64,000 bases of DNA from Cordilura impudica (GCA_963682025.1 OY821518.1:235640152-235704151), one strand, 5' to 3'. Shown: positions 1 through 10,960, counted from the first letter of the stretch. Numbers and translations are program-made. The notes: generated from the sequence alone by a model not told the origin.

Positions 1-1453
1 GTTACACAGAGGTAAAAATTCCTACAAATAATCAAACAAATGTTGAACAAATAGCTGCTGTTGATAAGGATGTTTATTCTTCTAAATACGGCACAAGTAA
101 AAAAAGAGCTGTGGAAGTTGTAAAACAAAATTTTAATAATTCTGAACCTTTTATTAACCCTGAGAAAGATGAATTAAAATCAAATATTTCAGAATCAAAT
201 TTTAGTAATACTGTCTTAGATAATTGTCCAAATATATCAAAATTATTAGATCAAATTAATAGCAATGCTAACGTGGAAGTGCTACAAAAATCAATGAAGA
301 GACGAAAAATAAAATTAAAAAATTCAAAATCCAAAAGGTCGAGAACTGATAAGGAAATTAACTTCTTGGAAAAAGATGTTGAACATGATCAAATAATTGC
401 AAAAGAAAACAAAGAATTGGAATATAATGCTATCAATTTAGAATCGTCTAAATTTAACGATGAAGATGTTGCTAAAAGTTCCCAATCAATTGTGGAACAA
501 GCAAAACAGATAAAAAAGGAGAAATCTGATACTAATAAAACAAAAACTCCAAAAAAATGTGTCAAAAAAATAATAAATAATTCAGAAACCTCTTCTGATC
601 ATTCCCTTCTGTATTCTAATGGTTTAGAAATACCAATAAATAATACAGTAATAGATAACCGATCAGAACTGTCTGAATCACAATTAGATAATTTACAAGC
701 AGGAAGTTCTACAGTAATAGATAACGGACCTGAACTATCAACATCACATATTGGAGAAACAACCACTGAAACAAATTCAAATAATTTACAATCAGAAATT
801 GATACAGTAGTGGATATGGGGCCAAATTTGTCTCAATCGCAATTAGTGGAAACAGATGCAAACAATTCAGTAATAAATAATGGACCAGAAATCTTAAAAG
901 CGCAATTAAAAGTCGGGAGACCGGAATCCAAAAATCTTAAATCTTATTTTGACAGTACACGTACTGGAAGTAAATTAAATGATAAAAATGATACTGAAAT
1001 TAATGTTGATTCGGACATGCACAATGTCACAGAAATGTCGTTAGACGAATTAAATATTTCTAAACCTAGAACTGAGATTAATCATAATTTTTCAAGATCA
1101 AATTCAATAAATGGAAAAGATCTGGTAATGCCTCCATCAATTGTTGCACTGAGAAGGAACCCAAGGCGAAAATCTATTTATAAATCATTAGTTGATGCTG
1201 CCGCCATAAATGGGGATCAAGGTAGTTTCAACTTAAATGCTGAAGAGAATACTGGTAAGTCTCAACTAATTAATATAAAAACATATAAGGAATCGTTAAA
1301 ACCTGTAACAAATTTTTTTTTTCAATAATTTTTCAAGAATTAAATAATACTGAACATATAATGTGTGTTTCTGACTTGCGCAGCGAACCAGAAACATATA
1401 AATATATTGACGACTTAGTTATCACAAATCCGGAACTGGTCCAATTCATGTGA
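1..1453 (+). CDS. Unidentified low-complexity nuclear-type protein, two exons, 5' partial
   Basis: The reading frame is open from the window edge to a splice donor (ACTG|GTAAGT) after base 1254. An 83-bp intron with a T-rich tract ends in TTCAAG at 1337, and the same protein frame continues from 1338 to a TGA at 1451-1453 (phase 1 junction). The product is rich in Asn, Ser, Lys and Glu, with basic clusters (KRRKIKLK, KRSR) that could be nuclear localisation signals, and looks mostly disordered. Residues coded by 642-912 contain four degenerate copies of a VIDNGPELSxSQL-like unit. No known domain is recognised. The true start lies left of the window. The exon may join the exons at 3240-4563, but the phases do not fit simply: 1254 is phase 1, and 1338-1453 has no good phase-0 donor. 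Donor 1450 with acceptor 3243-3244 would stay open; otherwise an exon is missing or these are two genes. Confidence 0.55.
642..912 (+). repeat. Degenerate protein-coding repeat (VIDNGPELSxSQL-like, four copies)
   Basis: Within the first exon, four related segments of roughly 20-30 codons recur: TVIDNRSELSESQL, TVIDNGPELSTSHI, TVVDMGPNLSQSQL and SVINNGPEILKAQL. Spacers differ in length and the DNA has diverged, so this is an old coding repeat rather than a fresh satellite. It may be a short linear motif array; the function is unknown. Confidence 0.6.
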
Positions 1454-1682
1454 AATCACCCAGGTCATGTTTTTTTTTTATTTTATTTAAGTAGTATTTT
1501 GAATACTTCATGACATTTAATTTAATACGCTTTATATTATTATTTCTCATATTTATTTCTTCTAAAAATATTAGCATTTAATTAGTTTTTAATACTATTT
1601 GGCATCATATTGTAAAGCCTTAATCCTTTATAAAATAGTGATTTTCGCATATCATTAGTATCTGCTCGTTGTAGCATGGGAT

Positions 1683-1880
1683 CTAATCGTCGCATTCGTT
1701 ATCGAAATTTTTGATCGAAATTATTTTTTTATTTTTAAAAATAAAATATTGAGAATAATTTTATCTTTTTTAGTTAAGAAAAAAACGAAAGAAGGTCTGA
1801 CGTTTGTCCCTCTTTTTTAAATAGTAAACCAAAATATGCAATTTCGATTGATTTTACTCGATATCGAATGTGACGATTAG
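1683..1880. mobile_element. Short inverted-repeat element (MITE-like), 198 bp
   Basis: The left end CTAATCGTCGCATTCG and the right end CGAATGTGACGATTAG are imperfect inverted repeats of about 40 bp. Each continues inward with a GATCGAAATT or AATTTCGATTGA segment. There is no ORF. Superfamily is not assigned. It lies between the 1453 stop and the exon at 3240. Confidence 0.5.
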
Positions 1881-1897
1881 CCCCCTGAAATCCGTAG

Positions 1898-2190
1898 CAT
1901 ACCCCAGGCTGTAAGATTGAACCTCACCAACGTACCTTATTTGGTTAATCAAATATTCAGGTGCATCTACAGTCTTCATTTTTTGTATAAAATTTATTGT
2001 ATTTACTTAAATTGTTTGTTGTATATTCAGCCATTTCAGAATATCTAACATAAGATTTATAGAGGTAAATCGATTACATTTCAGAATTGCACGCATTGCC
2101 TTATTTTGTAGTTTTTGTAGCCTTGTTATTTGCCGCTCTGAACAACATGTGTCACCCGCTATTTTAGATTTGCATGAAACTTTGCACATT
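1898..2190 (-). pseudogene. LINE fragment, C-terminal part of ORF2 (LINE-C family)
   Basis: The minus-strand translation contains the segment TRLQKLQNKAMRAILKCNR followed by LDILKWLNIQQ. This closely matches the C-terminal region of the LINE at 51860-52330 in this window. Post-RT regions of insect non-LTR retrotransposons commonly carry this LQxxQNKxxR pattern. The copy is short, 5' truncated and broken. Confidence 0.6.
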
Positions 2191-2348
2191 TGCTTATACT
2201 TATGACCTAATAAACTTCACAGTTTTATTGTTCTAGAATGTAAACTTTTTTTAATAGAATTTTAAAAATATGAATATTGCTATATTTTGGTTCCGCGGAA
2301 TATGAGTAATATTTACAAAAACTATAACATTTCAGGTATTAATAAAGA

Positions 2349-2703
2349 CTAGCAGATTCCAGCGCTCGAAATTCGAGTGCAATTTATAGGCAGCTTTATT
2401 TTTCAACTTAGCCAAATCACAAACCAACATTTTATTATTATTGTGAATAAAGATAAACTCATTAACAAATATATTAACAAATTTAATAAAACACACATAG
2501 CATATGTATAGTTTTATGTATGTGTTAGTAGCAACTTTAAATGCAATTTACTCAAAATAAAGGAAAATATTTAAAAATCTGTAAATCTGCAAAACGGCTA
2601 AAAAGAAATACCTTTAAAATAATATACGTTTTGTCAAAATCGAGATAAAACGATAGAACAAAAATCGGTCACATGAAATCGGCTTACCTATTAATATTAT
2701 AGA
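2349..2703 (-). mobile_element. Non-autonomous Helitron-like element, copy 1 (355 bp)
   Basis: Read on the minus strand, the element begins TCTATAATATTAATAGG after an A and ends GCTAG before a T. A small hairpin (CTCGAATTTCGAGC-like) sits about 11 nt before the CTAG end. A 5' TC, a subterminal 3' hairpin, a CTRR end, insertion between A and T, and no TIR or target duplication are the known hallmarks of Helitrons. Copy 2 (19373-19715) has the same ends; copy 3 is interrupted (49223-52973). It has no coding capacity. Confidence 0.7.
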
Positions 2704-3239
2704 TTATGATCTGGAAATTTTTCCACAGATTAATAGATGTACACATTTTACAAAAATGTATTCATTTAAATAGCCATAGTATTAAAAAAAATATAAAATT
2801 CATATTACATGGATTTGCAGAAACGCTTGTAACTTAATTCTCCAAACAGGTGGGAATCTTGAAAAGGTGCCAAATAAAACCTAACCTTTTATTAATATAA
2901 AACACCAATTGGTGCCAATCGAACGGTACGATTTTTGTATTTCTGCTCCCCCTGGTGCCGTAGAGATATAGAAAACATAGCCCATCTTAGTTCAGGTGTT
3001 ATAAATAATCTATGTTTAAGATTTCATAACAATCAGTACAGTATTTTTTTTTGTCGCACTTAACAATAATGATAATGCAGTTAACAATAATGTGCAAAGT
3101 TTCATACAGAGATGGTGGGTGGTATTTTATTAAAATATTGGGTGATTTGATATGGAATGACCCTACTGAAAATTCTAGAATATCAAAATCAATTAATGCA
3201 AATTATAATACCATATTTCCTTAATTAGTTGTTTCGCAG

Positions 3240-4563
3240 AAGAGGGAATCAAGACGAAGTATAATTTTAGATGAGGAACCACAAAAGAGAGGAAACCCAA
3301 AATCAACTCAACCTGAAAAGAAAACATATATAGCAAAACTCAAACCTAATGGTAAAATTACTAAATGTTCAATACAGGCAACTAGTTACAGAAAAATACC
3401 AAAAAATCGTCTAGAAGATGCATTGGAAATGCTCCATAATGAGGATCATCCCATATGGGTAGATAACAATATATCATGTAATCCGGGTATACACCGTTAT
3501 TGGGATACCAAGACCCCATTCGTGTCCGATCAAAATTTGAAGCTGAAATATGCACGACAATTTCTTTTGCGCAGAGATTGGTTAAATTTATCGAAAGTTT
3601 TATCTCTATCTACATTAGATACAAAACAGAAAACAACTTATTACCCTCTATTGTCAAAGGTAAGTGAAATTAAAAATTATTTTTTAAAAACCGTAAATTC
3701 GTGGTATTGTGTTTTTTAACTCTTTCTTCTAACTCATACTCTCTGCCTGTCTGTCTGCCATGGGGCAACCCCATTCCCCATCATCTAATTGATCTGAAAC
3801 TTGGCCCATAGTTTTGTTGTGACTATAGATTAATTTTGGGGTAGTCACGCACAGTCACGGAGTGCTTTAAAACCCATTTTACCTTATCCGATCGATCTGA
3901 AACTTGGCCAATAGACTTGCCGTGAAAAAAGATTAACTTTGACATAGTCACGCACAGTCACGGAGTGATTTTAACCTCATTTCCCCTCAGCCAATCAAAC
4001 TGAAACTTGGTCCACAGACTTATTGTGGCCAAAGATTAATTTTAAGAAGTCAAGCACAGTCACGGAGTGATTTTAACATCATTTCCCCTCATCCAATCAA
4101 TCTGAAACGTGGTTCAAAACTCATATGCACAAGGAAAAAAAGAGTTTTAATAAAAACTTTCGCCCGTATTCATAATCAAATTCTAGCAGTTGGCTAACTT
4201 TTTTTCATACGAAAATTTCAAAATTTGTATGAAAAAAAAGTTAGCCAATGGAATTTGATTATGAATACGGGCGTTTGTTTCTATGGGTTTGATTATTAAT
4301 TTAATAAATTAAAACATTACCGAGAAAAAAATCACTGAAAATACCTATGGATATTTTATTATTTTATTATTAATTTTGGAAACTTTTAATAAAATTTAAT
4401 TTTTTTCTAATGGTTGTCTTACTTCTAGTATGCAGCATTATGTCTGGCCCATACGGATAAGGAACAGTTTAATAATTTCTTACAATTCTTAGTTGGTATG
4501 GATGCCGCCAGTAACCCTGTTATCAAGAAATGTACAACAATAATCCAGAAGAACGAAGAATAA
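3240..4563 (+). CDS. Unidentified protein, last two coding exons
   Basis: The exon at 3240-3659 follows a TTTCGCAG acceptor and ends at AAG|GTAAGT. The next exon starts at 4429 after TTACTTCTAG and ends with TAA at 4561-4563; the junction is phase 0 and the frame stays open. The product begins basic (KRESRRS, PEKKTYIAKLKPNGK). It then has a helical, TPR-like stretch (YARQFLLRRDWLNLSKVL, followed after the junction by YAALCLAHTD and FNNFLQFLVGMDAAS) and ends IIQKNEE. The helix-pair pattern resembles the RNA polymerase I factor TAF1A, but only weakly, so I give no symbol. A polyadenylation signal follows at 4655. The 5' end is unresolved; it may continue the 1-1453 exons. The intron 3660-4428 holds a tandem repeat and a palindrome. 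Confidence 0.6.
3785..4115 (+). repeat. Tandem repeat, period about 102 bp, in an intron
   Basis: The motifs CTGAAACTTGG and CACAGTCACGGAGTG recur about every 101-104 bp, giving a little over three copies. It lies in the intron 3660-4428. Copies have diverged by several substitutions, so the array is not very recent. Confidence 0.75.
4161..4273. mobile_element. Near-perfect 113-bp palindrome (fold-back MITE)
   Basis: The arm starting CGCCCGTATTCATAATCAAA is matched in reverse complement by the arm ending TTTGATTATGAATACGGGCG. The arms run nearly to the centre, so the DNA or intronic RNA could fold into one long hairpin. There is no ORF. It sits directly after the 102-bp tandem repeat in the same intron. 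Confidence 0.7.
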
Positions 4564-4654
4564 AATATTTTTGCACACAGTCAACATATAAATTAAGTAT
4601 CCTTTCTAATGTATTTATGTATATATTAGTGTTTTTAATTCATTTTACAGGTTG

Positions 4655-4660
4655 AATAAA
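4655..4660 (+). terminator. Polyadenylation signal AATAAA
   Basis: AATAAA lies about 92 bp after the stop codon at 4561-4563, a normal distance for an insect 3' UTR. Confidence 0.5.
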
Positions 4661-4679
4661 AACATTTGGCAATAGTGTT

Positions 4680-5099
4680 TGTTTATTGGTGAAGCATTTT
4701 AAATGTTATATATTACGAACAAACAATAAGATACATGAAGATCAGCGCGTACATTACGAAAACACATTCAAGAAAGTATACATACACACACAGTTACTCT
4801 AAGACAAACTCGTACACTATTATTAACTAACTTTATTGGCAAAAACAGCAAAAATTAAATAATAAAAATTCAGTCATTTGGTTTTTGATTGGATACACAG
4901 TGACAATGGAAACTTTTAACAAAATATATTTTTGATGACGTGAGCGGTCAATACGAAAAAATTGGATCAAAAAATTAAAAACTTATTAATTCAAAAATTT
5001 TTATGTTTTTTATTTAAATACTAGCTGTTTTTACCCAGTCTTGCCCGGGATAAAAAGGCGTTTGACTTGAAAAATGGTTCACTATGCTTACCAGGCGCT
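4680..5099. other. No gene seen; start of a dispersed-repeat scrap near 5035
   Basis: This is AT-rich sequence without a convincing ORF. At 5034-5060, CTAGCTGTTTTTACCCAG and GCCCGGG resemble the CTAGCTGGACCCGGC start of the repeat inserted at 49665, so an old relative may lie here. Confidence 0.3.
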
Positions 5100-6055
5100 G
5101 AGTACTTAGCCCCAATTAACAAATTCCCCAATAAAATGAACTTTCTTCCCAAAAATTTGTATGGGCAGTAAATTCATTTTATATTTCAATTAAAAATTTT
5201 TTGATTTTTTAATTTAAAAGTTTTTTATAAGATGCTGCAGCAAAAATGCTTAAAAAAAAAAAACTGCGAAACCGCTTTAAGTTTTTTTTTTTCAGTTTAT
5301 TTATAAACATCAAATATAACGGAATGGTTCGCAAATTAAAGGAATCAGAACTTTTAAAAATTGAATTACTTCATTCAATAAGTGATCATCATTGAGCAGA
5401 GACGTTAAATTCAAGTTTCAGAAATGAAAGACTAATGCGACGTTTAATATTGTGTCGCATGGTTTCTTTAAGCAACTGCTTATAGTATATGTGTGGCCTA
5501 TTTTGATCAACTGTGTTCCGCGAGCGCGTCGCGTCCGCATCCGTCGCGTCCGCGGTCCTCGCGCCGCTTCCTCGCAGCTACTACCCGTGCTGCCGCTTAG
5601 TTCACGTTAACTTATTTTAATTCCTAAAATATATTTTTTAGAGCATTGCGATATTTTAGCTGAGCTGTGTTTCGAGAACGCGTCGCGTCCGCATCCGAGT
5701 CCGCGTTCGCGCGCCGCTTCCGCGCGTTTTGCAACCACACCTGTGCGGCCGCGCAGCTGTTGCCAACTTATTTTAATTATCAAAATATATTTTTCAGATC
5801 ATTCCGATAATCTAGCTAAGCTGTATTTCCCGTGCGCGTAGCTTCCGCGCAACGAAATGATGCTATTGAAAAGAATACTCATTTTAAATGCATTTATTGT
5901 AGGACATATATTGAGAGCAGTATGCAAATGTTTACTAAAAGAAATATTTAACAAAATTCATTAAATAAAAATATGTAAAAATTTAAGAATGAATTCGGGG
6001 AGTAAGTTCATTTTTTCTTTCCATTAAAAAAAAAATGGGGAATTTGTTCATTTCT
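5100..6055. mobile_element. Inverted-repeat element with a GC-rich tandem core
   Basis: The left end contains AACAAATTCCCCA and AAATGAACTTTCTTCCC. The right end (about 5995-6055) contains the same blocks in reverse complement (GGGGAGTAAGTTCATTT, TGGGGAATTTGTT), so they form imperfect inverted ends about 0.9 kb apart. The core at 5511-5850 is unusually GC- and CpG-rich for this window and repeats with a period of about 155 bp, starting at CTGTGTTCCGCG (5511), CTGTGTTTCGAG (5665) and CTGTATTTCCCG (5821). No long ORF is present. Superfamily is unknown. Confidence 0.45.
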
Positions 6056-6085
6056 TTTGGGTACCTTTTTTTAAGTTTGGGGTAT

Positions 6086-6119
6086 TCAGTTCGAATCTAA
6101 TTCTCTTTACGAACGGTCG
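6086..6119 (+). promoter_or_regulatory. Initiator plus downstream promoter element of the Jockey copy
   Basis: TCAGTT at 6086-6091 matches the insect initiator (TCAKTY). Taking its A (6088) as +1, GGTCG at 6115-6119 falls exactly at +28 to +32 and matches the DPE consensus RGWYV. Internal Inr plus DPE promoters at the 5' ends of Jockey-type LINEs are established in Drosophila. This supports 6086-6088 as the element's 5' end. Confidence 0.7.
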
Positions 6120-6262
6120 TGTAAATAATTAAAGCGCTTAGAGTACAACTATTTCAAATTAACAACAAGTGTAAATTTTTGTTTTTGCAATTGCCTATTC
6201 TTGATCTCATTTGAACTCACGTGGTAGACAATCCAGCTTATAACAGGAATAAAAATTTAGCG

Positions 6263-7423
6263 ATGGCCCGAGGGGCCAAATCTTCATCAAAAAGAAAGCT
6301 TGTGAACAAGATGACAAAACTTCCTCCGGGTTTTGTTAACCCGAACATCGCGTCAACTTCCAGCAACAGATTTAGCCTGCTTGCTGGCCTCAATGATATG
6401 GACGTAACTCCTGCATCAAATATTAGTGATATTAAACAACGCAAACCTCCACCTATAGTTGTAGAAGCCAACGCCTCATTTGCAGAAATACGAAAACTAC
6501 TAGGTAATGATTGTATTTTCAAACGTACTTCAATTGGTACCAAAATTTTTGCTCCAACTAAAGAATTGTACGAATGCTATAAGCAAATTCTTAAAGAGAG
6601 TAAAATGGAGTTTCATTCATATGGCTCCAAAGATAATAGGTTATACACAACCTTTCTACACGGTTTACCCCGCATAAACTCTGAGGACATCACCGAAGAG
6701 TTAAAAAACTACAACCTATCGCCTTCTTCGGTGGCTGAAATAGTCACCAAATTCAGTTCGAACAACAATGCTGTTTACAAAGTTCAATTTGTTCGTAAAA
6801 ATTTTAACCCTACTGCCTTAAAAAATGTAAGGACAATTTCAAATATAATTTCTTGGAAAAAATACAAATCTAGATCCAGAAATAAACCAACTCAATGCTG
6901 GAACTGCTTAATGTATGGCCATGGCGGTGAACATTGTCATCGTAGTGCTGCGTGTATGATATGTGCAGAACAACATCATACAAGTGTGTGTCCGTTTAAC
7001 ACAAATGATAAAAGACCAGCTGTTTTTACATGCTTTAATTGCAAAAAACAAGGAAAAGAGAGAACTGATCACTCTGCAAACGATATCAATTGTCCGTTAC
7101 GTTCTCTCTATTTGGAAACTAGAACAAGAGTTACTTCTAAAAGTCCGAATAAAAGCAGACAACAACAAAAAAACTCATTTCAATTTAATGTGGGAGATTT
7201 CCCTAATTTAAGAATCAACAACACAAATTGTAACAATAACATCAATAATAACAGCAAAGCTACATATGCTAACCAGCTGAAAACAAACAACGATTTATTT
7301 CGCATTGATGAGCTTTTTGATATTTTCACTACAGCTATGGATGATTTGCATAGGTGCACTTCAAAAGTACAACAAATCAAAGTTGTAATGTCAATGGTAA
7401 AATACGCCCATGGATTATACTAA
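6263..7423 (+). CDS. Jockey-type ORF1 (Gag-like RNA-binding protein), intact
   Basis: The frame is open for 386 codons from the ATG at 6263, chosen because the earlier open codons lack ATG. The N-terminal part is basic (ARGAKSSSKRKLVNK). The middle resembles the RRM-like PRE_C2HC region of insect LINE ORF1 proteins. Toward the C-terminus three knuckle-like Cys/His clusters are visible: CWNCLMYGHGGEHC, CMICAEQHHTSVC and CFNCKKQGKERTDH with a late Cys. After them come an Asn-rich segment and a final helical region. In this family ORF1 binds the element RNA to form ribonucleoprotein particles. The gene overlaps ORF2 by 14 bp in another frame, as is common in the clade. Confidence 0.85.
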   Translation: MARGAKSSSKRKLVNKMTKLPPGFVNPNIASTSSNRFSLLAGLNDMDVTPASNISDIKQRKPPPIVVEANASFAEIRKLLGNDCIFKRTSIGTKIFAPTKELYECYKQILKESKMEFHSYGSKDNRLYTTFLHGLPRINSEDITEELKNYNLSPSSVAEIVTKFSSNNNAVYKVQFVRKNFNPTALKNVRTISNIISWKKYKSRSRNKPTQCWNCLMYGHGGEHCHRSAACMICAEQHHTSVCPFNTNDKRPAVFTCFNCKKQGKERTDHSANDINCPLRSLYLETRTRVTSKSPNKSRQQQKNSFQFNVGDFPNLRINNTNCNNNINNNSKATYANQLKTNNDLFRIDELFDIFTTAMDDLHRCTSKVQQIKVVMSMVKYAHGLY

Positions 7424-10021
7424 TAATTTAAACGAATTCAAAATGCTTCACTTGAATGCTAATGGCATTTCAAACTTTTCTAAATTAAAACAATTTGAGA
7501 TACTTATTGAACGAGAAAATATTAAAATAGCGTCTTTGAATGAAACATTTTTTTCAGAAAATCATAGACCCTATTTTAAAAATTATTATTTATATAGAAG
7601 TGACAGAACAGATGCAAGAAGAGGAGGAGTAGCTCTGTTAATTCATAAATCTGTCGCTCATAAAAACCTCTTTATATCAAACACATCATCAATCGAAAAC
7701 ATCTCAATTGAAGTTATTATAAATAATAGACCTATTGTTGTATCTTCGTTATATTCACCAAGATATACCCGTAACTTCTGTGCTGATATCTTGAACCTAA
7801 CACCTTCCACCAAAGAATATATAGTTTTTGGTGACCTAAATGCCAAACATTGTTCTTGGAATTGCCGTTCAAATAATACTGCAGGAATTGCACTCAACCT
7901 ACAGCAATCAAGCAATTTTTCATTCACTACCCTAATAGTCCAACCCTATTCCCCCATCAACACAATCGCGAAGCATCCACAGTCGATATTATTTTAAGCA
8001 ATTCCGCTTTAGATATAGACGTAAAAACAATGGATTACGAAATACCATCAGACCATCGCCCCATTATATGTACACTTAAAAGATCAACGGCCTTGATATT
8101 GTGCAACCAACTGGAACATTTTTATGAATTTTTTATACAATACCAAGGTAGTTATTGATCAGGAAATCCAAAAATTTATAAATGTAGTTTTCGAAGCAAG
8201 GGATGTGTCCACACCTAAAATAACTCAACAAAATAATTACACATTACCAGAAACTACTGTGAAATATATTAAACTAAGAAGAAGCTTTAAAAGAAAAAGC
8301 CAACGATCTTCAAATATAGCCGAGCAAACTTTTTATAATCAATGTACTAAGTTTCTAAGTAACATGATTGATAAAAGTATTAATTCGGAGCGCAATAAGA
8401 AATGGTCTCAATTATTATCCAATTTAAAACCAGGTGATAAATCATTTTGGTAAATAAGCAGGAACTTGCGAGGAAAAGGAAAAAATCAAATCGCTCACTT
8501 TAAAGTTGGAAATACAAAAATAACATCTGATAAGGACAAGGCTGAAGTCCTGGCAAATACATTTGTCCAAGCAAATAACCTCACTTCGAACTATAACCAC
8601 TCGGCAGATACACTAATAAATACAACAGTAAATAATTTTAAAAAGGAAAACCCCAGTTCTGAATCTGCAATTTATACATCTCTTGAAGAAGTAATGAATA
8701 TTGTCTCATCAATAAAACCCTCAAAATCCCCTGGTTTTGACAATGTTCCCAACCTGCTCTTAAAGAAACTACCACTCAAAGCTCTAAAATTACTGGTTAT
8801 AATATTTAACAGCTGCATCAAACTCAACTATTTCCCAAACCATTTCAAAAATGCTAAGGTTATAGCCATAAACAAACCTAGTAAGCCAAAAAATAACCCA
8901 AACAGCTACAGACCTATTAGTCTATTAAGTAACTTAGGTAAAATATTTGAAAAAATACTACATTCTCGTCTTAGTGAATTTGTAACGACCAATTCTATTG
9001 TTGCCAAGAGCAATTTGGATTTAAAAAAGGGCATAGCACTACTCACCAAATAAACAGAATTAAAAATCAAATAATCAGCAATAAAAACAATAAACGTTCA
9101 ACGGGTCTAATATTGTTAGATATCGAAAAAGCGTTTGACACCGTTTGGCATAATGGCCTAGTATTTAAACTTCTTGATGCAAATATACCAAAATATTTAT
9201 GCAAACTTATTTCAGATTTCATTCACGGCAGAAACTTTAAAGTTGCGGTTAATAATGAAACATCATCTCCAAAAACCATTACCACAGGGTTACCTCAAGG
9301 ATCTGTCTTGTCGCCATTGCTTTACTCGATATATACATCCGATTTTAAAGTCCCGAAATATATGAAAATTGCTTATTACGCAGATGATACTGCGTTAATT
9401 TCTTCAAACAAACTTACAAGCGCACTCCTGAAGAAAATGGAAAAGGGACTTGTAAATTGCAGTAAATATTTTCACAAATGGAAAATCAAAATTAATCCAA
9501 ACAAGACCCAAGCAATAATTTTTCCATTCAACAAATCTCCCAAAAGACTGCCAAGACGTCATCTTCTTATTGGAAATAATACCATAAATGTACTTAACGA
9601 GGTCAAATATCTCGGAGTTGTCTTGGACAAAAAGCTTACATTTAAACAACATATTATGGCTACGTGTCAAAAAGCTATAAAATCATTTAAAGCATTATGG
9701 CCACTGCTAAACAGAAGGTCATTTCTAAACCCCAAAAACAAAAATCTACTCTTCAAAAGTGTTATAAGGCCGATATTAACATACGCGTGTCCTATTTGGA
9801 GTGATGCTGCCAACTGCCACCTAAAACGCTTACAAATTATACAAAGCAAATGTCTTAAAATGATAAATAAAAAGCCCTGGAGGTATCCTACAAATCTTCT
9901 TCATGAAGAAACAGGTTATGAAAAAATTATCGATTTCATAACAAGGATTAATAACAATTACTTTGCCAAAATTGAAAATTCCTCTTACCCACTGCTAAGA
10001 GAATGTATAGAAATAACGTAA
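7410..10021 (+). pseudogene. Jockey-type ORF2 (endonuclease / reverse transcriptase), broken
   Basis: The ORF starts ATGGATTATAC inside the ORF1 end. The N-terminal APE-like endonuclease shows LNETFFSE, RRGGVALLIHK, VFGDLNAKH and, after a frameshift, SDHRPIIC. A one-base slip near 7914-7920 (T run) and another near 8100-8124 shift the frame. A TAA at 8451-8453 interrupts FW_ISR, probably from a Lys codon. A lost base near 9008 shifts the frame again just before the RT core. The RT then shows DIEKAFDTVWHNGL, TGLPQGSVLSPLLYSIY and the catalytic YYADDTAL (about 9374-9397), followed by the C-terminal region with LKRLQIIQSKCLKMI. The domains are complete, but this copy cannot make the full protein. 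Confidence 0.85.
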
Positions 10022-10050
10022 AATTAAAAAGAAATCACCAAATTGAAAAT

Positions 10051-10101
10051 TATGTGCTTATAGAGGTCTATTATTTCAAATAAACCTCCTATAAGCACAT
10101 A
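10051..10101 (+). promoter_or_regulatory. 3'-UTR stem-loop of Jockey copy 1
   Basis: TATGTGCTTATAGAGGT (10051-10067) pairs with ACCTCCTATAAGCACATA (10084-10101), leaving one bulged C and a 16-nt loop. The same hairpin occurs in copy 2 and, with a compensatory base-pair change, in copy 3. In related LINEs, 3' structures can be recognised by the reverse transcriptase; that role here is inferred. Confidence 0.7.
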
Positions 10102-10326
10102 AATATTTTTCAGATAGTATTTGAATTTATTAAATCATATAAAGGTTTTTCCTCCCATTTTCCTTTAAAAACCATTAAAAATAATATAAAAACTATTTAA
10201 TATCTTTAGATCCTATGTATTATTTGTTGCAATATCTATATGTAAAGATAAGATCTCATATGTAAATATCAAAATTTGTTAAAATATGTAAATAAAGGAA
10301 GAATATTTAATTGAAAAAAAAAAAAA

Positions 10327-10960
10327 TTGAAGTAGTAAATACAGTAGAATATGCTCTTTTTAGCGATTTTAAAAAGAATCGGACAAACAATTAATCAAAC
10401 AAAAGTTAATTAAGTTCACAAAATTTCTTATGTACAAGCAAAGAGCTTAATTGCCATTATTAAATAAAATTTTTTACCAGCGTCGCACAGTGGCGCCATT
10501 CGAGTTTTTTCGTTGCAAAAATCACAACTTTTGAACCAATTGAGATAATGAAATAAATTAAAAGGCATATGATAGATAATTGTGCAACTTATGAAATAAG
10601 TGGATGAACAAGGTGCTACGCCTTCTAGATGCTTACTTATGGGTTATCAAAGGTTAAATTTGTTACCGGCATGAAAAAATTACGGTTATGTCAACTAAAA
10701 AATGTGATTTTTAACCATTTTATAGTTTTTATGTTTCTTTTTTTTGTGTTTTAAAATTTGTATCAATAATTAGAAAAATAAATTAAAAAAAGTTAAGATT
10801 TTCGAATTTTTTATTTTAATTGCTTCAAAATAATTATCACAATTCAATACAGAAGGTGCATCTAATAGACTAATCATTTCTGAACTATAATTATGAAATA
10901 CGTGGATCGGAAGATGCTGCCAACATGTTGAAGAGGTCCTCAGTTTGCCTTACCCTTGAT
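10327..10960. other. No gene seen
   Basis: This is AT-rich sequence after the Jockey poly(A). Short ORFs only, no recognisable domain, repeat or RNA gene. Confidence 0.5.

Larger units (their letters stand above)
6086..10326 (+). mobile_element. Jockey-type non-LTR retrotransposon, nearly full length (copy 1)
   Basis: The order is a promoter-like 5' end, ORF1 with zinc knuckles, ORF2 with endonuclease and reverse transcriptase, a 3' UTR with a stem-loop, an AATAAA-like segment and a poly(A) tail (10314-10326). This is the layout of Jockey-clade LINEs of flies. ORF2 is broken by three frameshifts and one stop, so the copy is dead, but ORF1 is intact. No clear target-site duplication was found. 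Fragments of the same family lie at 12424-12928 and 45435-46615, with a more decayed relative at 17600-19280 on the minus strand. Confidence 0.85.

Noticed and set aside
10327..10345. Target duplication for Jockey copy 1
   Set aside because: TTGAAGTAGTAAATA after the poly(A) has no convincing match just before 6086.
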